Assembly: GCF_000300515.1 (NCBI RefSeq)
Contig: NZ_AMSI01000002.1
Span: forward strand, 363,902 to 427,901
Origin: Nitratireductor indicus C115
Lineage (GTDB): Bacteria; Pseudomonadota; Alphaproteobacteria; Rhizobiales; Rhizobiaceae
DNA length: 64,000 nucleotides
Direction: 5' to 3'
The notes beneath the pieces were generated by a model. That model was given only the letters and a program-made list of their open reading frames with translations, ran no database searches and had not been told where the DNA came from. Within the stretch, counting starts at the first letter, position 1, and each line of letters begins with the position of its first letter. Positions 1 through 9,910 of this stretch are shown here, one piece after another. The position numbers and the translations under genes were made by a program.

Positions 1-2
1 CC

Positions 3-716
3 ATGGTAATCGCCTCTCCGATGGGCGGGCCGGTCGTCGATTTCAGCGTCGACATGCAGGAGGAGACCAGCCGCCGCCACACCGTCATCCGCGCCCTTTT
101 CGAGGAACGCGCGCGAATTGAGGGTGTGGCCAATGAATGGCGCGGTTTTGACAGCGTTTCGGGAGATTCCGCCGTTTCCGGCATCGAAAGCGCGCGCAGC
201 GCCGATCTCGTTGTCGCACAGCAGACGGATCCCGATGCAAGTTCCGGCATGATCGCCAATATCGAGGCACTGCTTTTCGAAACCGGGCGCCCGCTCCTCC
301 TGGTACCCTATGTGCGCAAGGAACGGGCGGCGAGCTTCAAGAAGATCATCCTTGCCTGGAACGGCAGCAAGCAGGCCACTCGCGCGGCCTTCGATGCCCT
401 GCCCTTCATGAAGGAGGCCGAGAGCGTGGAGGTTCTTTGTGTCGATCCTCAGGACACACCCCGTCGCGACGCAGAAATGGCAGGAACGGCCATTGCCGCA
501 GCACTTGCCCGCCATGACATTGAGGTCACGATAAAGATCGAGAATTCGGGCGGCGTTGCGCATGGCGAGGTGATCGACAATCGCATTGCCGATACAGGCG
601 CTGACCTGCTGGTCATGGGAGCGTTCGGGCGCTCGCGCCTCAAGGAATTCGTTTTCGGCGGTGCCACCCGCACCCTGCTTCAGTCCATGACGATCCCGAC
701 CCTTCTGTCGCATTAG
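3..716 (+). CDS. Universal stress protein (UspA family), 5' end outside window
   Basis: This frame is open to the left edge, so the first ATG at position 3 is probably internal and the true start lies upstream. The 237 visible residues carry a C-terminal Usp domain. The nucleotide-binding loop is visible near the end as LLVMGAFGRSR followed by FVFGGATRTLL, which fits the G-x2-G-x9-G pattern of ATP-binding Usp proteins with Gly in place of the usual Ser/Thr. The N-terminal half looks like a second, degenerate Usp domain, so the complete protein is probably a tandem-domain Usp of about 270-280 residues. Such proteins are cytosolic and linked to stress and stationary phase. The partner or target cannot be read from the sequence. 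Confidence 0.85.
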   Translation: MVIASPMGGPVVDFSVDMQEETSRRHTVIRALFEERARIEGVANEWRGFDSVSGDSAVSGIESARSADLVVAQQTDPDASSGMIANIEALLFETGRPLLLVPYVRKERAASFKKIILAWNGSKQATRAAFDALPFMKEAESVEVLCVDPQDTPRRDAEMAGTAIAAALARHDIEVTIKIENSGGVAHGEVIDNRIADTGADLLVMGAFGRSRLKEFVFGGATRTLLQSMTIPTLLSH

Positions 717-748
717 GATCAGGCGTCGAACCGGCAGAGGTGATATAG

Positions 749-782
749 GGAGCGCCATATTTCATTGATGGAAGGGCGCTCC
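749..782. terminator. Hairpin between usp and gpt
   Basis: An 8-bp perfect stem (GGAGCGCC at 749-756 pairing with GGCGCTCC at 775-782) encloses an 18-base loop, 32 bases after the usp stop. No T-run follows it, so it could be a weak terminator or an mRNA-stabilising hairpin. Confidence 0.3.
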
Positions 783-908
783 TGCGGGAAAATGCGTGGA
801 AAGTGCCGGAAAACCGGCATCGGGCTTGCACGGAACCGCAATTTCCGGCTAATCCCCCGCGCATTCTGTTTTCCGCGCCTCAAAAGCGCTCAGTGGAGTG
901 CATGGACA

Positions 909-1406
909 ATGTCTCTTCCCGAAAAAGCCTTTCCCGTCTCCTGGGATCAGTTCCACCGCGATGCGCGCGCGCTCGCCTGGCGCCTCTCCGGCGTGAACGG
1001 GCAATGGAAAGCCATCGTCTGCATCACGCGTGGCGGGCTTGTTCCAGCTGCGGTCATTGCGCGCGAACTCGACATCCGCCTCATCGAGACAGTCTGCGTC
1101 GCCTCCTACCACGATTACACCGAACAGGGCGATCTCAGGATATTGAAGGAAGTCCACCCCTCGCTGATGGAAAATGACGGTGCGGATGTCCTCATCGTCG
1201 ATGACCTGACCGACACGGGCAAGACGGCGGCAATCGTGCGTGCCATGATGCCGCGCGCGCATTTCGCAACGGTCTACGCAAAGCCCAAGGGGCGCCCGCT
1301 GGTCGACACCTTCGTCACCGAAGTCTCACAGGACACCTGGATTTATTTTCCCTGGGATATGGGCTTTTCCTATCAGAAGCCCATCGCCGACGGCCAGCCG
1401 GACTGA
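909..1406 (+). CDS. gpt: Xanthine(-guanine) phosphoribosyltransferase
   Basis: The 165-residue product is a type I phosphoribosyltransferase of the Gpt type, which salvages xanthine and guanine to XMP and GMP using PRPP in the cytosol. The PRPP-binding signature [13 protein letters not shown] is at residues 94-106, and an N-terminal [10 protein letters not shown] segment (38-47) matches the pyrophosphate-binding loop region of Gpt enzymes. The ATG at 909 was chosen because the Gpt-type N terminus ([18 protein letters not shown]) begins there. An in-frame upstream extension to 765 has no Gpt-like content. The gene stands alone, between usp and a Nudix gene. Confidence 0.9.
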   Translation: MSLPEKAFPVSWDQFHRDARALAWRLSGVNGQWKAIVCITRGGLVPAAVIARELDIRLIETVCVASYHDYTEQGDLRILKEVHPSLMENDGADVLIVDDLTDTGKTAAIVRAMMPRAHFATVYAKPKGRPLVDTFVTEVSQDTWIYFPWDMGFSYQKPIADGQPD

Positions 1407-1706
1407 GCAGACGACCTCCCAAGGGCTCCCCTGGGCTCCTACGGCCTTCTGACGCCGGAAGATAAGAGACCCCTTTTAAGTATCCGCGCATAAGCGCGCG
1501 GATATGCATGGCCGCGCGCCCGCATGCGGCAATGCGGTTGATTATTCGCCAAGATCGATTATCTCTGTCACTCAGGGTTTGAGCGTTTGTAGAATCGCCG
1601 CCCATGCTGCGATGCAAATCCGCTTCGGGTAATCGCGTAAGCAGTCTATTCGGAACCAAGGGGCCTGTTGTGAATCCCGGATATGAAGCCGGGAAGAAGG
1701 AGAAGT
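1407..1706. other. Intergenic region with one strong hairpin
   Basis: About 300 bases lie between gpt and the Nudix gene. The one clear structure is a 9-bp perfect hairpin (TATCCGCGC at 1481-1489 pairing with GCGCGGATA at 1496-1504, 6-base loop), preceded by TTTTAAG and not followed by T residues. It may end gpt transcription. No RNA gene or further coding frame was convincing. Confidence 0.4.
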
Positions 1707-2204
1707 GTGATTATCAGTCACTGCACACGCATGCGGTTGACCGAAAGGGTCCGGCGTCTGTTCGGCGGCAATCCACGCCGCGTTCAGGCCGCAGCCCTGC
1801 CATGGCGTACATCCGCAAAGGACGGCTCCCTGGAAATCATGCTTGTGACGAGCCGCGACACGGGCCGCTGGGTGCTGCCGAAGGGCTGGCCCGAGGGGCC
1901 TGAGCGCCTGGGGCAGACCGCACAGCGAGAAGCGGTCGAGGAAGCCGGTATAGAGGGTGTGGCGGCGGACACCGAAATCGGTCGCTTTTATTACAAGAAG
2001 CTTCGCGGTTCCGGTGTCGAATGGCGCTGCGAGGTCGCGATCATCCCTCTTCGGGTGACGCGTGAGCTCAACAAATGGCCGGAACGGAAGAAGCGCACCC
2101 GCCGCTGGTTCTCGGCCCGCGATGCCGCGCGGCTGGTCGATGAGCCCGATCTGGCGGAAATGCTGCTGCGCTTCGCCGACAATCCACGGGAAATTGCTGC
2201 CTGA
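1707..2204 (+). CDS. Nudix hydrolase
   Basis: The product (165 residues from the GTG at 1707) is a Nudix hydrolase, an enzyme class that cleaves nucleoside diphosphates linked to another group. The complete Nudix box G-x5-E-x7-REAVEEAG-I is present at about residues 60-82 (GWPEGPE, then REAVEEAGI), so the metal-binding glutamates are intact. Its short form resembles the diadenosine-polyphosphate or diphosphoinositol-phosphate type Nudix proteins common in rhizobia, but the substrate cannot be fixed by sight. The GTG is preferred because AGAAGGAG lies just upstream. The ATG at 1683 and the ATG at 1731 are alternatives. Confidence 0.85.
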   Translation: MIISHCTRMRLTERVRRLFGGNPRRVQAAALPWRTSAKDGSLEIMLVTSRDTGRWVLPKGWPEGPERLGQTAQREAVEEAGIEGVAADTEIGRFYYKKLRGSGVEWRCEVAIIPLRVTRELNKWPERKKRTRRWFSARDAARLVDEPDLAEMLLRFADNPREIAA

Positions 2205-2334
2205 AGGCGTTCCATGGCCCGTGCCGGCTTGCCGTTGAGGCCGTTGTCTCCTAACCCGTTCCCAATCGGCCCGGACCGGGCGTGATGCCATGCGCAATCC
2301 TTGGGGATCGCTTGGCTCGAACACTGGATTTGGC

Positions 2335-3867
2335 ATGACCGAAACCGCCACGACCCCGCGCAAGCAGACGCTCGACAAGGATCTGGACAAACTCGTCCAT
2401 GTCGAGGAAGCCACAAGCACCGTCGCGCGTGGCCTCGTGGCGCCCGGTCTGGCGCTTCTCTTTCTCGCCCTCGCCGCCATTTTCGCCGGCACATACACGT
2501 TTGGCGAGCCGGGTGCCATCATCATCGTCGCTGCGGCGGCCATCGGCGCCTACATGGCGCTCAACATCGGCGCCAATGACGTGGCCAACAATGTCGGCCC
2601 TGCGGTCGGCGCCAAGGCGATGACACTGGGCGGAGCTCTTCTTATCGCAGCCGTCTTTGAAACGGCCGGCGCGCTCATCGCCGGCGGCGACGTGGTAAGC
2701 ACCATTTCAAAGGGCATCATCGACCCGGCTGCGGTGGGAACGCCGGAAGCCTTCGTGCGCGCCATGATGGCCGCCCTCATCTCCTCGGCGCTCTGGATCA
2801 ATCTTGCCACCTGGATCGGGGCTCCGGTTTCCACCACCCACTCGGTGGTGGGCGGCGTCGTGGGAGCGGGCGTGGCGGCAGCCGGCATCTCTTCTGTCGA
2901 TTGGCACACCATGGCGCAGATCGCGGCAAGCTGGGTTGTTTCCCCGGTAATCGGCGGTATCGTTGCGGCCATCTTCCTCGCCTTCATCAAGACCGCGATC
3001 ATCTACCAGGACGACAAGATCACTGCGGCGCGCCGCTGGGTGCCCGTTCTGATCGCCGTCATGGCCGGCGCCTTCGCCTCTTATCTGGCGACGAAGGGGT
3101 TGAACCATCTCATGAAGATCCGCCAGTCCGACGCGCTATTGATCGGGCTCGGTGTCTTCGCCGTCAGCTGGATCGGAGCGCATGTGCTTGTGCGCCGTCA
3201 GTCCGAAGGGATGGAGAACCGCAACCAGTCCCTGCGCCGGCTGTTTCATTTGCCGCTGGTCATTTCAGCCGCCCTGCTCTCCTTTGCCCATGGCGCAAAT
3301 GACGTCGCCAATGCCGTCGGACCGCTCGCGGCAATTGTTTTCACCGCCCAGCAACACACGGTCGATGCGACCGTTGCAATTCCGCTTTGGGTGATGATCA
3401 TCGGTGCCGCGGGCATTTCCCTGGGGCTCGTTCTGTTCGGCCCCAAGCTTATCCGCATGGTTGGCGAGCAGATCACCAAGCTCAACCCGATGCGCGCTTT
3501 CTGCGTTGCGCTGTCGGCGGCCATCACCGTGATCATCGCTTCAGGCCTCGGCCTTCCGATCAGTTCCACCCATACGGCCGTCGGCGCGATTTTCGGCGTC
3601 GGCTTCTTCCGCGAATGGTACACCGCCCATTCCAAGCGCCGTCGCGCCTATCTCGAGCGCAAGGGCATCGAGTTCAAGAGGAACGGCAATGGCGAGGCCG
3701 ATGAAGAGGAGCTGGAAATGCAAACCACCTCCCGCGAGGAAATCGCAAGGCGCAAGCTCGTGCGCCGCGTCCATGTCCGCACCATCGTTGCTGCCTGGGT
3801 AACAACGGTTCCTGCCGCGGCGGTCCTGTCGGCTGGCATTTTCCTGTTCCTGGATTTCATTGCCTGA
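2335..3867 (+). CDS. pit: PiT-family inorganic phosphate transporter
   Basis: The 510-residue polytopic protein is a low-affinity inorganic phosphate permease of the PiT family in the inner membrane. Both hallmark repeats are present: GANDVANNVGPAVGAKA with N81/D82, and GANDVANAVGPLAAIV with N322/D323. Each is followed by a PVSTTHS or PISSTHT motif. A hydrophilic, charged segment (about residues 435-480, with a run of Asp/Glu) precedes the last membrane helix. In many rhizobia pit follows a DUF47 gene, but none is next to it here. The start is uncertain: ATG 2335 was chosen over ATG 2290 because the family-like N terminus begins there. Confidence 0.93.
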   Translation: MTETATTPRKQTLDKDLDKLVHVEEATSTVARGLVAPGLALLFLALAAIFAGTYTFGEPGAIIIVAAAAIGAYMALNIGANDVANNVGPAVGAKAMTLGGALLIAAVFETAGALIAGGDVVSTISKGIIDPAAVGTPEAFVRAMMAALISSALWINLATWIGAPVSTTHSVVGGVVGAGVAAAGISSVDWHTMAQIAASWVVSPVIGGIVAAIFLAFIKTAIIYQDDKITAARRWVPVLIAVMAGAFASYLATKGLNHLMKIRQSDALLIGLGVFAVSWIGAHVLVRRQSEGMENRNQSLRRLFHLPLVISAALLSFAHGANDVANAVGPLAAIVFTAQQHTVDATVAIPLWVMIIGAAGISLGLVLFGPKLIRMVGEQITKLNPMRAFCVALSAAITVIIASGLGLPISSTHTAVGAIFGVGFFREWYTAHSKRRRAYLERKGIEFKRNGNGEADEEELEMQTTSREEIARRKLVRRVHVRTIVAAWVTTVPAAAVLSAGIFLFLDFIA

Positions 3868-4272
3868 CAAAGGCTGGCGACTGTGCCCCCTCGGCATCGC
3901 GTAGAAATTTTATCGCGGGGCGCGAAGACCAGCAGGCCCATGCGAAAGAAAATTAGCCGCCTTCTCGCAAGCCCCGGAAATCAAGGCTTCCCGCAGAAGC
4001 AAGCACCGACAACCGACTTCCCCAGTATTCACATACTCACACACAACATCTAGCGGTTTGCCGATATCCGGAAACGACTGCTTGACGGCCCGCCACGAGT
4101 CGCCTTTTATGAAAATCTAGTCTGCGTCTCACGGCGTGGTTGGCTGCTTACCGAGTTGGCCGATTTTCCGGATTGTGTTGCGTTTTCCTGAGGTTTGCCC
4201 GACGTTTGCACGGGGTCAGACCTGGGGATTTTTGCGCCTTGAGGCAAGCAGGTGAGAGCTGCGTGCTGGCTC
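3868..4272. other. Intergenic region after pit
   Basis: This is the first part of a 708-base gap before nrdJ. I see only weak inverted repeats such as GCTTC/GAAGC near 3986-4002, no T-rich terminator, and no frame with coding character. Position 4273 onward is described under the NrdR boxes and the nrdJ leader. Confidence 0.4.
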
Positions 4273-4290
4273 TTGTTAAGAAAGCTGTTA

Positions 4291-4336
4291 ACACTACATT
4301 TAGTGTATCCAGGTATGCTTTCATACTAGATAGTGC
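4291..4336 (+). promoter_or_regulatory. Paired NrdR-box-like palindromes upstream of nrdJ
   Basis: Positions 4291-4306 read ACACTACATTTAGTGT, close to the palindromic NrdR box (ACACwATATATwGTGT). A second, weaker match TCATACTAGATAGTGC sits at 4321-4336, 30 bases further on, about three helical turns. Paired boxes at this spacing are the known arrangement for NrdR, the zinc/ATP-cone repressor of ribonucleotide reductase genes. The first box overlaps a plausible -10 (TACATT, 4295-4300) with a -35-like TTGTTA at 4273-4278, which fits repression by occlusion. The regulator gene is not in the window. Confidence 0.7.
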
Positions 4337-4575
4337 GGGTGTTATGTCGCAGCATGATCGCTTGTTGCGTCAGGTTGGGGGCGGTTCTGCGCCATGCGGA
4401 ACAATGGCTTTGGCGGTCCGAAAACGCGGTTGCGCGCAAGGCACCAACCTTCAAGAACGGAGAGCCGCTTCGGGTATTGGCGGCAGTCGGCGGACCAGGA
4501 GCTTCGCCCGGCAAAATGTGATGAGGCATTTGTCGGCGCGGGTACTATATTTAGGACGGGGGCAAAGAGGACGAA
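4337..4575 (+). other. Long untranslated leader of nrdJ
   Basis: If transcription starts near the NrdR boxes, nrdJ has a leader of roughly 250-270 bases. I looked for a cobalamin riboswitch core (B12 box) and did not find one. A further NrdR-like core (ACTATATTTAG within 4542-4557) lies 18 bases before the start codon and may be fortuitous or an extra operator. No convincing small gene with a ribosome binding site is present. Confidence 0.4.
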
Positions 4576-7500
4576 ATGCGCATCGAACGTCGCTTCACGA
4601 AGGAAGGTAAGAGCCCTTATGCGGAGATTGCCTTCCGCAAGGCCACCAGCGAAATCAAGAACCCGGATGGCTCCATCGTCTTCCGGCTGGAAAACATCGA
4701 CGTGCCTGCGCAGTTCTCTCAGGTAGCGAGCGACATTCTGGCGCAGAAATATTTCCGCAAGGCCGGCGTTCCTGCGCGCCTGAAGAAGGTCGAAGAAAAC
4801 GACGTCCCCTCTTTCCTGTGGCGGTCTGTGGCCGATGAGGATGCGCTGAAGGCACTTCCCGAAGATGAGCGCTATGGCTCCGAGACGAGCGCTGCGCAGG
4901 TCTTCAACCGTCTTGCCGGCACCTGGACTTACTGGGGCTGGAAGGGTGGATATTTCAATTCGGAAGCCGATGCGCAGGCTTTCATGGACGAATTGTGCTA
5001 TATGCTCGCCACCCAGCGCGTGGCGCCCAACTCCCCGCAATGGTTCAACACCGGCCTGCACTGGGCCTATGGCATCGACGGTCCCGGCCAGGGCCATCAT
5101 TATGTCGACCCCTTCACCGGCAAGCTCACCAAATCCAAATCGGCCTATGAGCACCCGCAGCCCCATGCCTGCTTCATCCAGTCCGTCGGCGACGATCTGG
5201 TGAATGAAGGCGGCATCATGGACCTTTGGGTTCGCGAGGCGCGTCTGTTCAAATATGGCTCCGGCACCGGCTCCAACTTCTCGCATCTGCGCGGCGAAGG
5301 TGAAAAACTCTCCGGCGGTGGCAAGTCTTCCGGCCTGATGTCGTTCCTCAAGATCGGCGACCGGGCAGCCGGCGCCATCAAGTCCGGCGGCACGACGCGC
5401 CGCGCGGCCAAGATGGTCGTCGTCGACATCGACCATCCCGATATCGAGGCCTATATCGACTGGAAGGTGAAGGAAGAGCAGAAGGTTGCCGCTCTCGTCA
5501 CCGGCTCCAAGATCGTCAAGAAGCACCTCGAAGCCATCATGAAGGCCTGCGTCAATTGCGAAGGCGACAATGGCGACTGCTTCGACCCGGCCAAGAACCC
5601 TGCCCTCAAGCGCGAGGTCCGCGCGGCCAAGCGCAATGCGGTTCCCGAGAACTACGTCAAGCGTGTGATCCAGTTCGCGCGCCAGGGCTACACCGATATC
5701 GAGTTCAAGACCTATGACACGGACTGGGATTCGGAAGCCTATCTGACGGTGTCCGGCCAGAACTCGAACAATTCCGTCTCCTTGAAGGACGACTTCCTGC
5801 GCGCTGTGGAGACCGATGGCGACTGGAGCCTGATCAATCGCATCGACGGCAAGGTTGCCCGCACGCTGAAGGCGCGCGACCTTTGGGAGAAGATCGGCTA
5901 TGCCGCCTGGGCCTCCGCCGATCCCGGCCTCCATTTCAACAGCACGATGAACGACTGGCACACTTCGCCGGCCGCCGGTCCGATTCGCGCCTCCAATCCG
6001 TGCTCGGAATACATGTTCCTGGACGATACGGCCTGCAACCTGGCCTCCATGAACCTTCTCCAGTACCGCAACAAGGACGGCTCCATCGACATTGCCGCCT
6101 ATGAGCACACGGTGCGCCTGTGGACGGTGGTTCTGGAAATTTCAGTGATGATGGCGCAGTTCCCGTCCAAGGAAATCGCGCGTCTTTCCTACGAATACCG
6201 CACGCTCGGCCTCGGCTATGCCAATATTGGCGGCCTGCTGATGACCTCGGGCATTCCCTACGATTCAGCCGAAGGCCGCGCCATCTGCGGCGCACTGACG
6301 GCCATCATGACCGGCGTTTCCTATGCCACCTCCGCGGAGATGGCGGGTGAGCTCGGCGCATTCCAGGATTACGAGCGCAATGCCGGGCACATGCTGCGCG
6401 TCATCCGCAATCATCGCCGCGCCGCCCATGGCTTGAGCGAGGGCTATGAGGGCCTTTCCGTCGATCCCGTGCCGCTGAAGGCGGAAGACTGTCCGCAGCC
6501 CGCCCTCATCGAGCACGCCAAGCGCGCCTGGGACCGGGCGCTCGAACTCGGCGAGAAGAACGGCTATCGCAATGCCCAGTCGACCGTCATCGCGCCCACC
6601 GGCACGATCGGCCTCGTCATGGATTGCGACACCACAGGCATCGAGCCCGACTTCGCTCTGGTGAAGTTCAAGAAGCTGGCCGGCGGCGGCTACTTCAAGA
6701 TCATCAACCGCGCCGTGCCGGAAGCCCTGCGCACGCTCGGCTATTCCGAGGCCCAGATCGCCGAGATCGAGGCCTATGCGGTTGGCCATGGCAATCTCGA
6801 CCAGGCGCCCGGCATCAATCCCTCGACGCTGAAGGCCAAGGGCTTCGACGACGAGAAGGTTGCCGCCCTCAATACCGCTCTGAAATCGGCTTTCGATATC
6901 AAGTTCGCCTTCAACAAGTGGACGCTCGGCGAGGAATTCTGCAAGACCGCGCTCGGCTTCACGCAGGAACAGCTCGACGATTTCTCCTTCGAGATGCTGC
7001 CGGCCCTCGGCTTCACGAAGAAGGAGATCGAGGCCGCGAACATCCACATCTGCGGCGCGATGACGCTCGAGGAGGCGCCGCATCTCAAGGAAGAGCACCT
7101 GCCCGTCTTTGATTGCGCCAATCCGTGCGGCAAGATCGGCAAGCGCTACCTGTCGGTGGAGAGCCATATCCGTATGATGGCGGCGGCCCAGCCTTTCATC
7201 TCGGGCGCCATCTCCAAGACGATCAACATGCCCAATGACGCGACAGTGGAGGACTGCAAGGAAGCCTATATGCTGTCCTGGAAGCTCGCGCTGAAGGCCA
7301 ACGCCCTCTACCGCGACGGCTCCAAGCTCTCGCAGCCGCTGAACGCGTCCCTCCTGTCGGACGACGAGGAAGAAGCCGACGATCTGGTCGAGGAACTGGT
7401 CGCAGCTCCCACGGCAGCGCAGGCGGCAATCGTCACCGAGAAGATTGTCGAACGTGTCATCGAAAAGGTGGTGCGCGAGCGCGAGAAACTGCCCAACCGC

Positions 7501-8328
7501 CGCAAGGGCTACACCCAGAAGGCGGTCGTAGGCGGGCACAAGGTCTATCTTCGCACCGGCGAATTCGACGATGGTCGCCTCGGCGAGATTTTCATCGACA
7601 TGCACAAGGAAGGCGCTGCCTTCCGCGCCATGATGAACAATTTCGCCATCGCCATCTCGCTCGGCCTGCAATATGGCGTGCCGCTCGAGGAATATGTGGA
7701 GGCCTTCACCTTCACCAAGTTCGAGCCGGCCGGCATGGTCCAGGGCAATGACGCCATCAAGAATGCCACGTCGATCCTCGACTATGTGTTCCGCGAGCTC
7801 GCCGTTTCCTATCTGGGCCGTTCGGACCTCGCCCATGTGGACACCTCCGACTTCACCAACACCGCACTCGGTCGCGGCATCAACGAAGGCAAGGCCCTTC
7901 CCTTCTCCAAGGGCCTGACGCGCGGCGCCACCCCCTTCAAGGTGGTCTCCGGCAAGACCAGCGAGCCGAAGGGCGAAGGCAGCGCGCCTGCCGTGCGTGC
8001 GGTTTCCTCCGGCGCGACCGTCCATGCGCTGAAGCCGGCTGTGGCCGGCCTCCAGGAAGAAGCGACGGCCTTCCGCCGCGACTATGAGGAGCGCGCCCGC
8101 GAGCTTGCTGAGGAAGTGGCGCAGGAAGACGTGACCGAGGCGCTCTTCACGGATGAGGCCGCCCAGGAGGCAGCCGACGCCAAGAAGGTCGAGAGCCACC
8201 GCCGCCAGCAGGCGATCATGCAGGGCTACACCGGCAACATGTGCTCGGAGTGCCAGAACTTCACGATGGTGCGCAACGGCACCTGCGAAAAGTGCGACAC
8301 CTGCGGCGCCACAAGCGGGTGCAGCTGA
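4576..8328 (+). CDS. nrdJ: Vitamin B12-dependent (class II) ribonucleoside-diphosphate reductase
   Basis: The 1250-residue enzyme reduces ribonucleotides to deoxyribonucleotides using adenosylcobalamin to make its thiyl radical, so DNA synthesis does not need oxygen. Active-site elements are visible: a first redox cysteine C199 (ACFIQSVGD), the NPCSE motif with N474, C476 and E478, and the partner redox cysteine C487 (ACNLASMNL). The C terminus carries a Cys-rich tail with C1223 and C1226 (CSEC) and further Cys pairs, as in alphaproteobacterial NrdJ, where it passes electrons from thioredoxin and may bind zinc. The length is normal for rhizobial NrdJ. AGAGG precedes the ATG. Paired NrdR boxes lie upstream and a strong terminator follows. 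Confidence 0.97.
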   Translation: MRIERRFTKEGKSPYAEIAFRKATSEIKNPDGSIVFRLENIDVPAQFSQVASDILAQKYFRKAGVPARLKKVEENDVPSFLWRSVADEDALKALPEDERYGSETSAAQVFNRLAGTWTYWGWKGGYFNSEADAQAFMDELCYMLATQRVAPNSPQWFNTGLHWAYGIDGPGQGHHYVDPFTGKLTKSKSAYEHPQPHACFIQSVGDDLVNEGGIMDLWVREARLFKYGSGTGSNFSHLRGEGEKLSGGGKSSGLMSFLKIGDRAAGAIKSGGTTRRAAKMVVVDIDHPDIEAYIDWKVKEEQKVAALVTGSKIVKKHLEAIMKACVNCEGDNGDCFDPAKNPALKREVRAAKRNAVPENYVKRVIQFARQGYTDIEFKTYDTDWDSEAYLTVSGQNSNNSVSLKDDFLRAVETDGDWSLINRIDGKVARTLKARDLWEKIGYAAWASADPGLHFNSTMNDWHTSPAAGPIRASNPCSEYMFLDDTACNLASMNLLQYRNKDGSIDIAAYEHTVRLWTVVLEISVMMAQFPSKEIARLSYEYRTLGLGYANIGGLLMTSGIPYDSAEGRAICGALTAIMTGVSYATSAEMAGELGAFQDYERNAGHMLRVIRNHRRAAHGLSEGYEGLSVDPVPLKAEDCPQPALIEHAKRAWDRALELGEKNGYRNAQSTVIAPTGTIGLVMDCDTTGIEPDFALVKFKKLAGGGYFKIINRAVPEALRTLGYSEAQIAEIEAYAVGHGNLDQAPGINPSTLKAKGFDDEKVAALNTALKSAFDIKFAFNKWTLGEEFCKTALGFTQEQLDDFSFEMLPALGFTKKEIEAANIHICGAMTLEEAPHLKEEHLPVFDCANPCGKIGKRYLSVESHIRMMAAAQPFISGAISKTINMPNDATVEDCKEAYMLSWKLALKANALYRDGSKLSQPLNASLLSDDEEEADDLVEELVAAPTAAQAAIVTEKIVERVIEKVVREREKLPNRRKGYTQKAVVGGHKVYLRTGEFDDGRLGEIFIDMHKEGAAFRAMMNNFAIAISLGLQYGVPLEEYVEAFTFTKFEPAGMVQGNDAIKNATSILDYVFRELAVSYLGRSDLAHVDTSDFTNTALGRGINEGKALPFSKGLTRGATPFKVVSGKTSEPKGEGSAPAVRAVSSGATVHALKPAVAGLQEEATAFRRDYEERARELAEEVAQEDVTEALFTDEAAQEAADAKKVESHRRQQAIMQGYTGNMCSECQNFTMVRNGTCEKCDTCGATSGCS

Positions 8329-8370
8329 GGCTTTTGTCGAAGCTCATCCCTTGAACGGATAAGAGACGAT

Positions 8371-8400
8371 AAAGCCCGGGTCGAAAGGCCCGGGCTTTCT
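8371..8400 (+). terminator. Rho-independent terminator of nrdJ
   Basis: A perfect 10-bp stem (AAAGCCCGGG at 8371-8380 with CCCGGGCTTT at 8389-8398) and an 8-base loop sit 43 bases after the nrdJ stop. It runs directly into the 103-bp repeat at 8400. Confidence 0.85.
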
Positions 8401-8502
8401 AGATGGGTTCACCGTTTCACGGAAACCCTGAACCGATCTATCTCTTTGTTTTTCCGCATTTACGCAGACGTCAGGTGATTCCACCTGACTGCAAAATGCT
8501 CT
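8400..8502 (+). repeat. 103-bp palindromic intergenic repeat, copy 1
   Basis: This 103-base element recurs in opposite orientation at 12096-12198. By eye 98 of 103 positions agree. It has two nested hairpins: an outer one with arms around GATCGGTTCA / TGAACCGATC enclosing GTTTC/GAAAC, and an inner one with GTCAGGTG / CACCTGAC. This resembles short palindromic elements common between genes in rhizobial genomes. It begins immediately after the nrdJ terminator. Confidence 0.85.
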
Positions 8503-8648
8503 AATTCAGACAGCCACCATCATCCTGAACTCTCGCCGGTGATGCCGGCTCCGGCTCTTGCAAAAGACCTCCCGGCACGTTTTGTCTGTCTGGAGATGCC
8601 CCACCCAGGGCAACATGTCGATTTTGATCCTGTTTGGAGCAACCCGAA

Positions 8649-9287
8649 ATGAAGCGCTGCCTGATGCTGGATGTCGATGGCGTCCTGATCAATGGCCGAC
8701 CGGAAGACGGCCGTTCATGGGCGACGGATATTGAGCGTGATCTCGGCATACCACTTGAGAAACTAAGCTCCGTCTTCTTTGCCCCACATTGGGAAGACAT
8801 CGTGTCGGGCAGGAAAAATCTTCTCGACACAGTCGAAGCCTGCCTGCCGCTTCTCGCACCAGGCCTGACGGCCATAGAGCTCATTGATTATTGGTTTTCA
8901 AGGGATTCCCGCATAGACGAATCCCTGCTTCAGGAATGCGACGAGCTTCGCCGGCGCGACACACACATCTTCCTCGCCACCAATCAGGAACACATGCGTG
9001 CCGAACACCTGATGGAACGGCTTGCGCTTGAGAAGCATGTCGACGGCATCATCTACTCGGCAAAGATCGGTGCCCGCAAACCCCAGCCGGCGTTTTTCGA
9101 AGCCGCTTCCAGGCTGAGCGGCTTTGCGCCAGCAAACATTCTGCTGGTGGACGATACGAAAGCGAATGTCGAGGCAGCGGTTCAAGCCGGCTGGCGGGCT
9201 GAGCACTGGTTTGGAAACGGCAGCCTTCTGAGCCTGGTGGATCGCGCCTACGAACCGGCGGAAGAAATCCCAAGCCCGGAGAGTTGA
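8649..9287 (+). CDS. HAD-superfamily hydrolase
   Basis: The 212-residue protein has the HAD motif I LDVDGVLI with nucleophile D8 and acid/base D10, a GARKPQPAFF segment that supplies the motif III lysine, and motif IV LLVDDTKANVEAA. These are the signs of an active phosphohydrolase of the epoxide-hydrolase/haloacid-dehalogenase-like group (subfamily IA). The substrate is unknown. ATG 8649 is favoured because GGAG lies 9 bases upstream. An in-frame TTG at 8634 is an unlikely alternative. The gene is isolated, between the repeat and a convergent small gene, and needs its own promoter within 8503-8648. Confidence 0.8.
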   Translation: MKRCLMLDVDGVLINGRPEDGRSWATDIERDLGIPLEKLSSVFFAPHWEDIVSGRKNLLDTVEACLPLLAPGLTAIELIDYWFSRDSRIDESLLQECDELRRRDTHIFLATNQEHMRAEHLMERLALEKHVDGIIYSAKIGARKPQPAFFEAASRLSGFAPANILLVDDTKANVEAAVQAGWRAEHWFGNGSLLSLVDRAYEPAEEIPSPES

Positions 9288-9366
9288 TCAACACCAGGAG
9301 TAACAACCTTCTCGCCCGGCATTCATGCGAGGCCGCGTAAGAAGATGCAGTAATTGGGGCCTTCTC

Positions 9367-9774
9367 CTACTCCGCGCGAGCAAGGCAGGGATCGAGCATC
9401 ACTCTGGTTTCATCCACACGCGAATAGCCACCCGCAAAAAGGACGACATCGCCGGGCTGCATGCCGTTGGTGGAATAGGTCACGCACAACACCTGCACGC
9501 CGGGCGCCTCGCACATCACGAGATAGGCGAGCGTACCGTCCGTCTCGACCGCTGACAGCGGTCCTTGGGTCGTCATGGTTATGCGCCCATCATAGGCCGG
9601 CGCGCGCTCTATCCAGTCAGCAATGGTTTTGCAGGTGGCCGGCTGGTCCGCATAGGCTTCGCCCTTGCGAAATGGCCCTGCCGGATCACAGCACTCCTGC
9701 GCAGGCGCTCCCATAGTGAACATGGTGAGCATCGCTGCAAAAAACGGGGTGCGCATGCGATGTCCGCCCATCAT
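9367..9774 (-). CDS. Small secreted protein of unknown function
   Basis: I do not recognise this family. The frame encodes a short protein with an N-terminal signal peptide (RTPFFAAMLTMFTMGAPAQ, cleavage likely after APA) and a mature part of about 110 residues with five or six cysteines, including an early CC pair and a near-terminal cysteine, suggesting periplasmic disulphides. The start is ambiguous among the ATGs at 9783, 9774 and 9756. I chose 9774, which has GGATG 8 bases upstream. It lies 136 bases downstream of the GH25 lipoprotein gene on the same strand and could be co-transcribed. Confidence 0.6.
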   Translation of the reverse strand: MMGGHRMRTPFFAAMLTMFTMGAPAQECCDPAGPFRKGEAYADQPATCKTIADWIERAPAYDGRITMTTQGPLSAVETDGTLAYLVMCEAPGVQVLCVTYSTNGMQPGDVVLFAGGYSRVDETRVMLDPCLARAE

Positions 9775-9910
9775 ACTCAACATCCAATCGATTTCTAAGC
9801 AGGTTCCGCCTACCAACCCGCTGGAACCAGGGCACACCGGTCCAAGGCGCAGCATTGATATCCACTACAAGCCCTGGGTTCCTGTAGATGAAGGCGTTTT
9901 GTCTCGCCCC

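Noticed and set aside
4333-4521. Possible small gene of about 62 residues in the nrdJ leader
   Set aside because: No ribosome binding site, poor coding character and overlap with the second NrdR box; better regarded as untranslated leader.
4337-4575. Cobalamin riboswitch before the B12-dependent nrdJ
   Set aside because: I looked for the B12-box core and paired elements and found none convincing; NrdR boxes explain regulation better.
4342-8199. Long minus-strand open frames (4342-6108 and 6265-8199) opposite nrdJ
   Set aside because: They are antisense to a full-length, motif-verified nrdJ, arise from its GC-rich codons, and show no domain or ribosome binding site.
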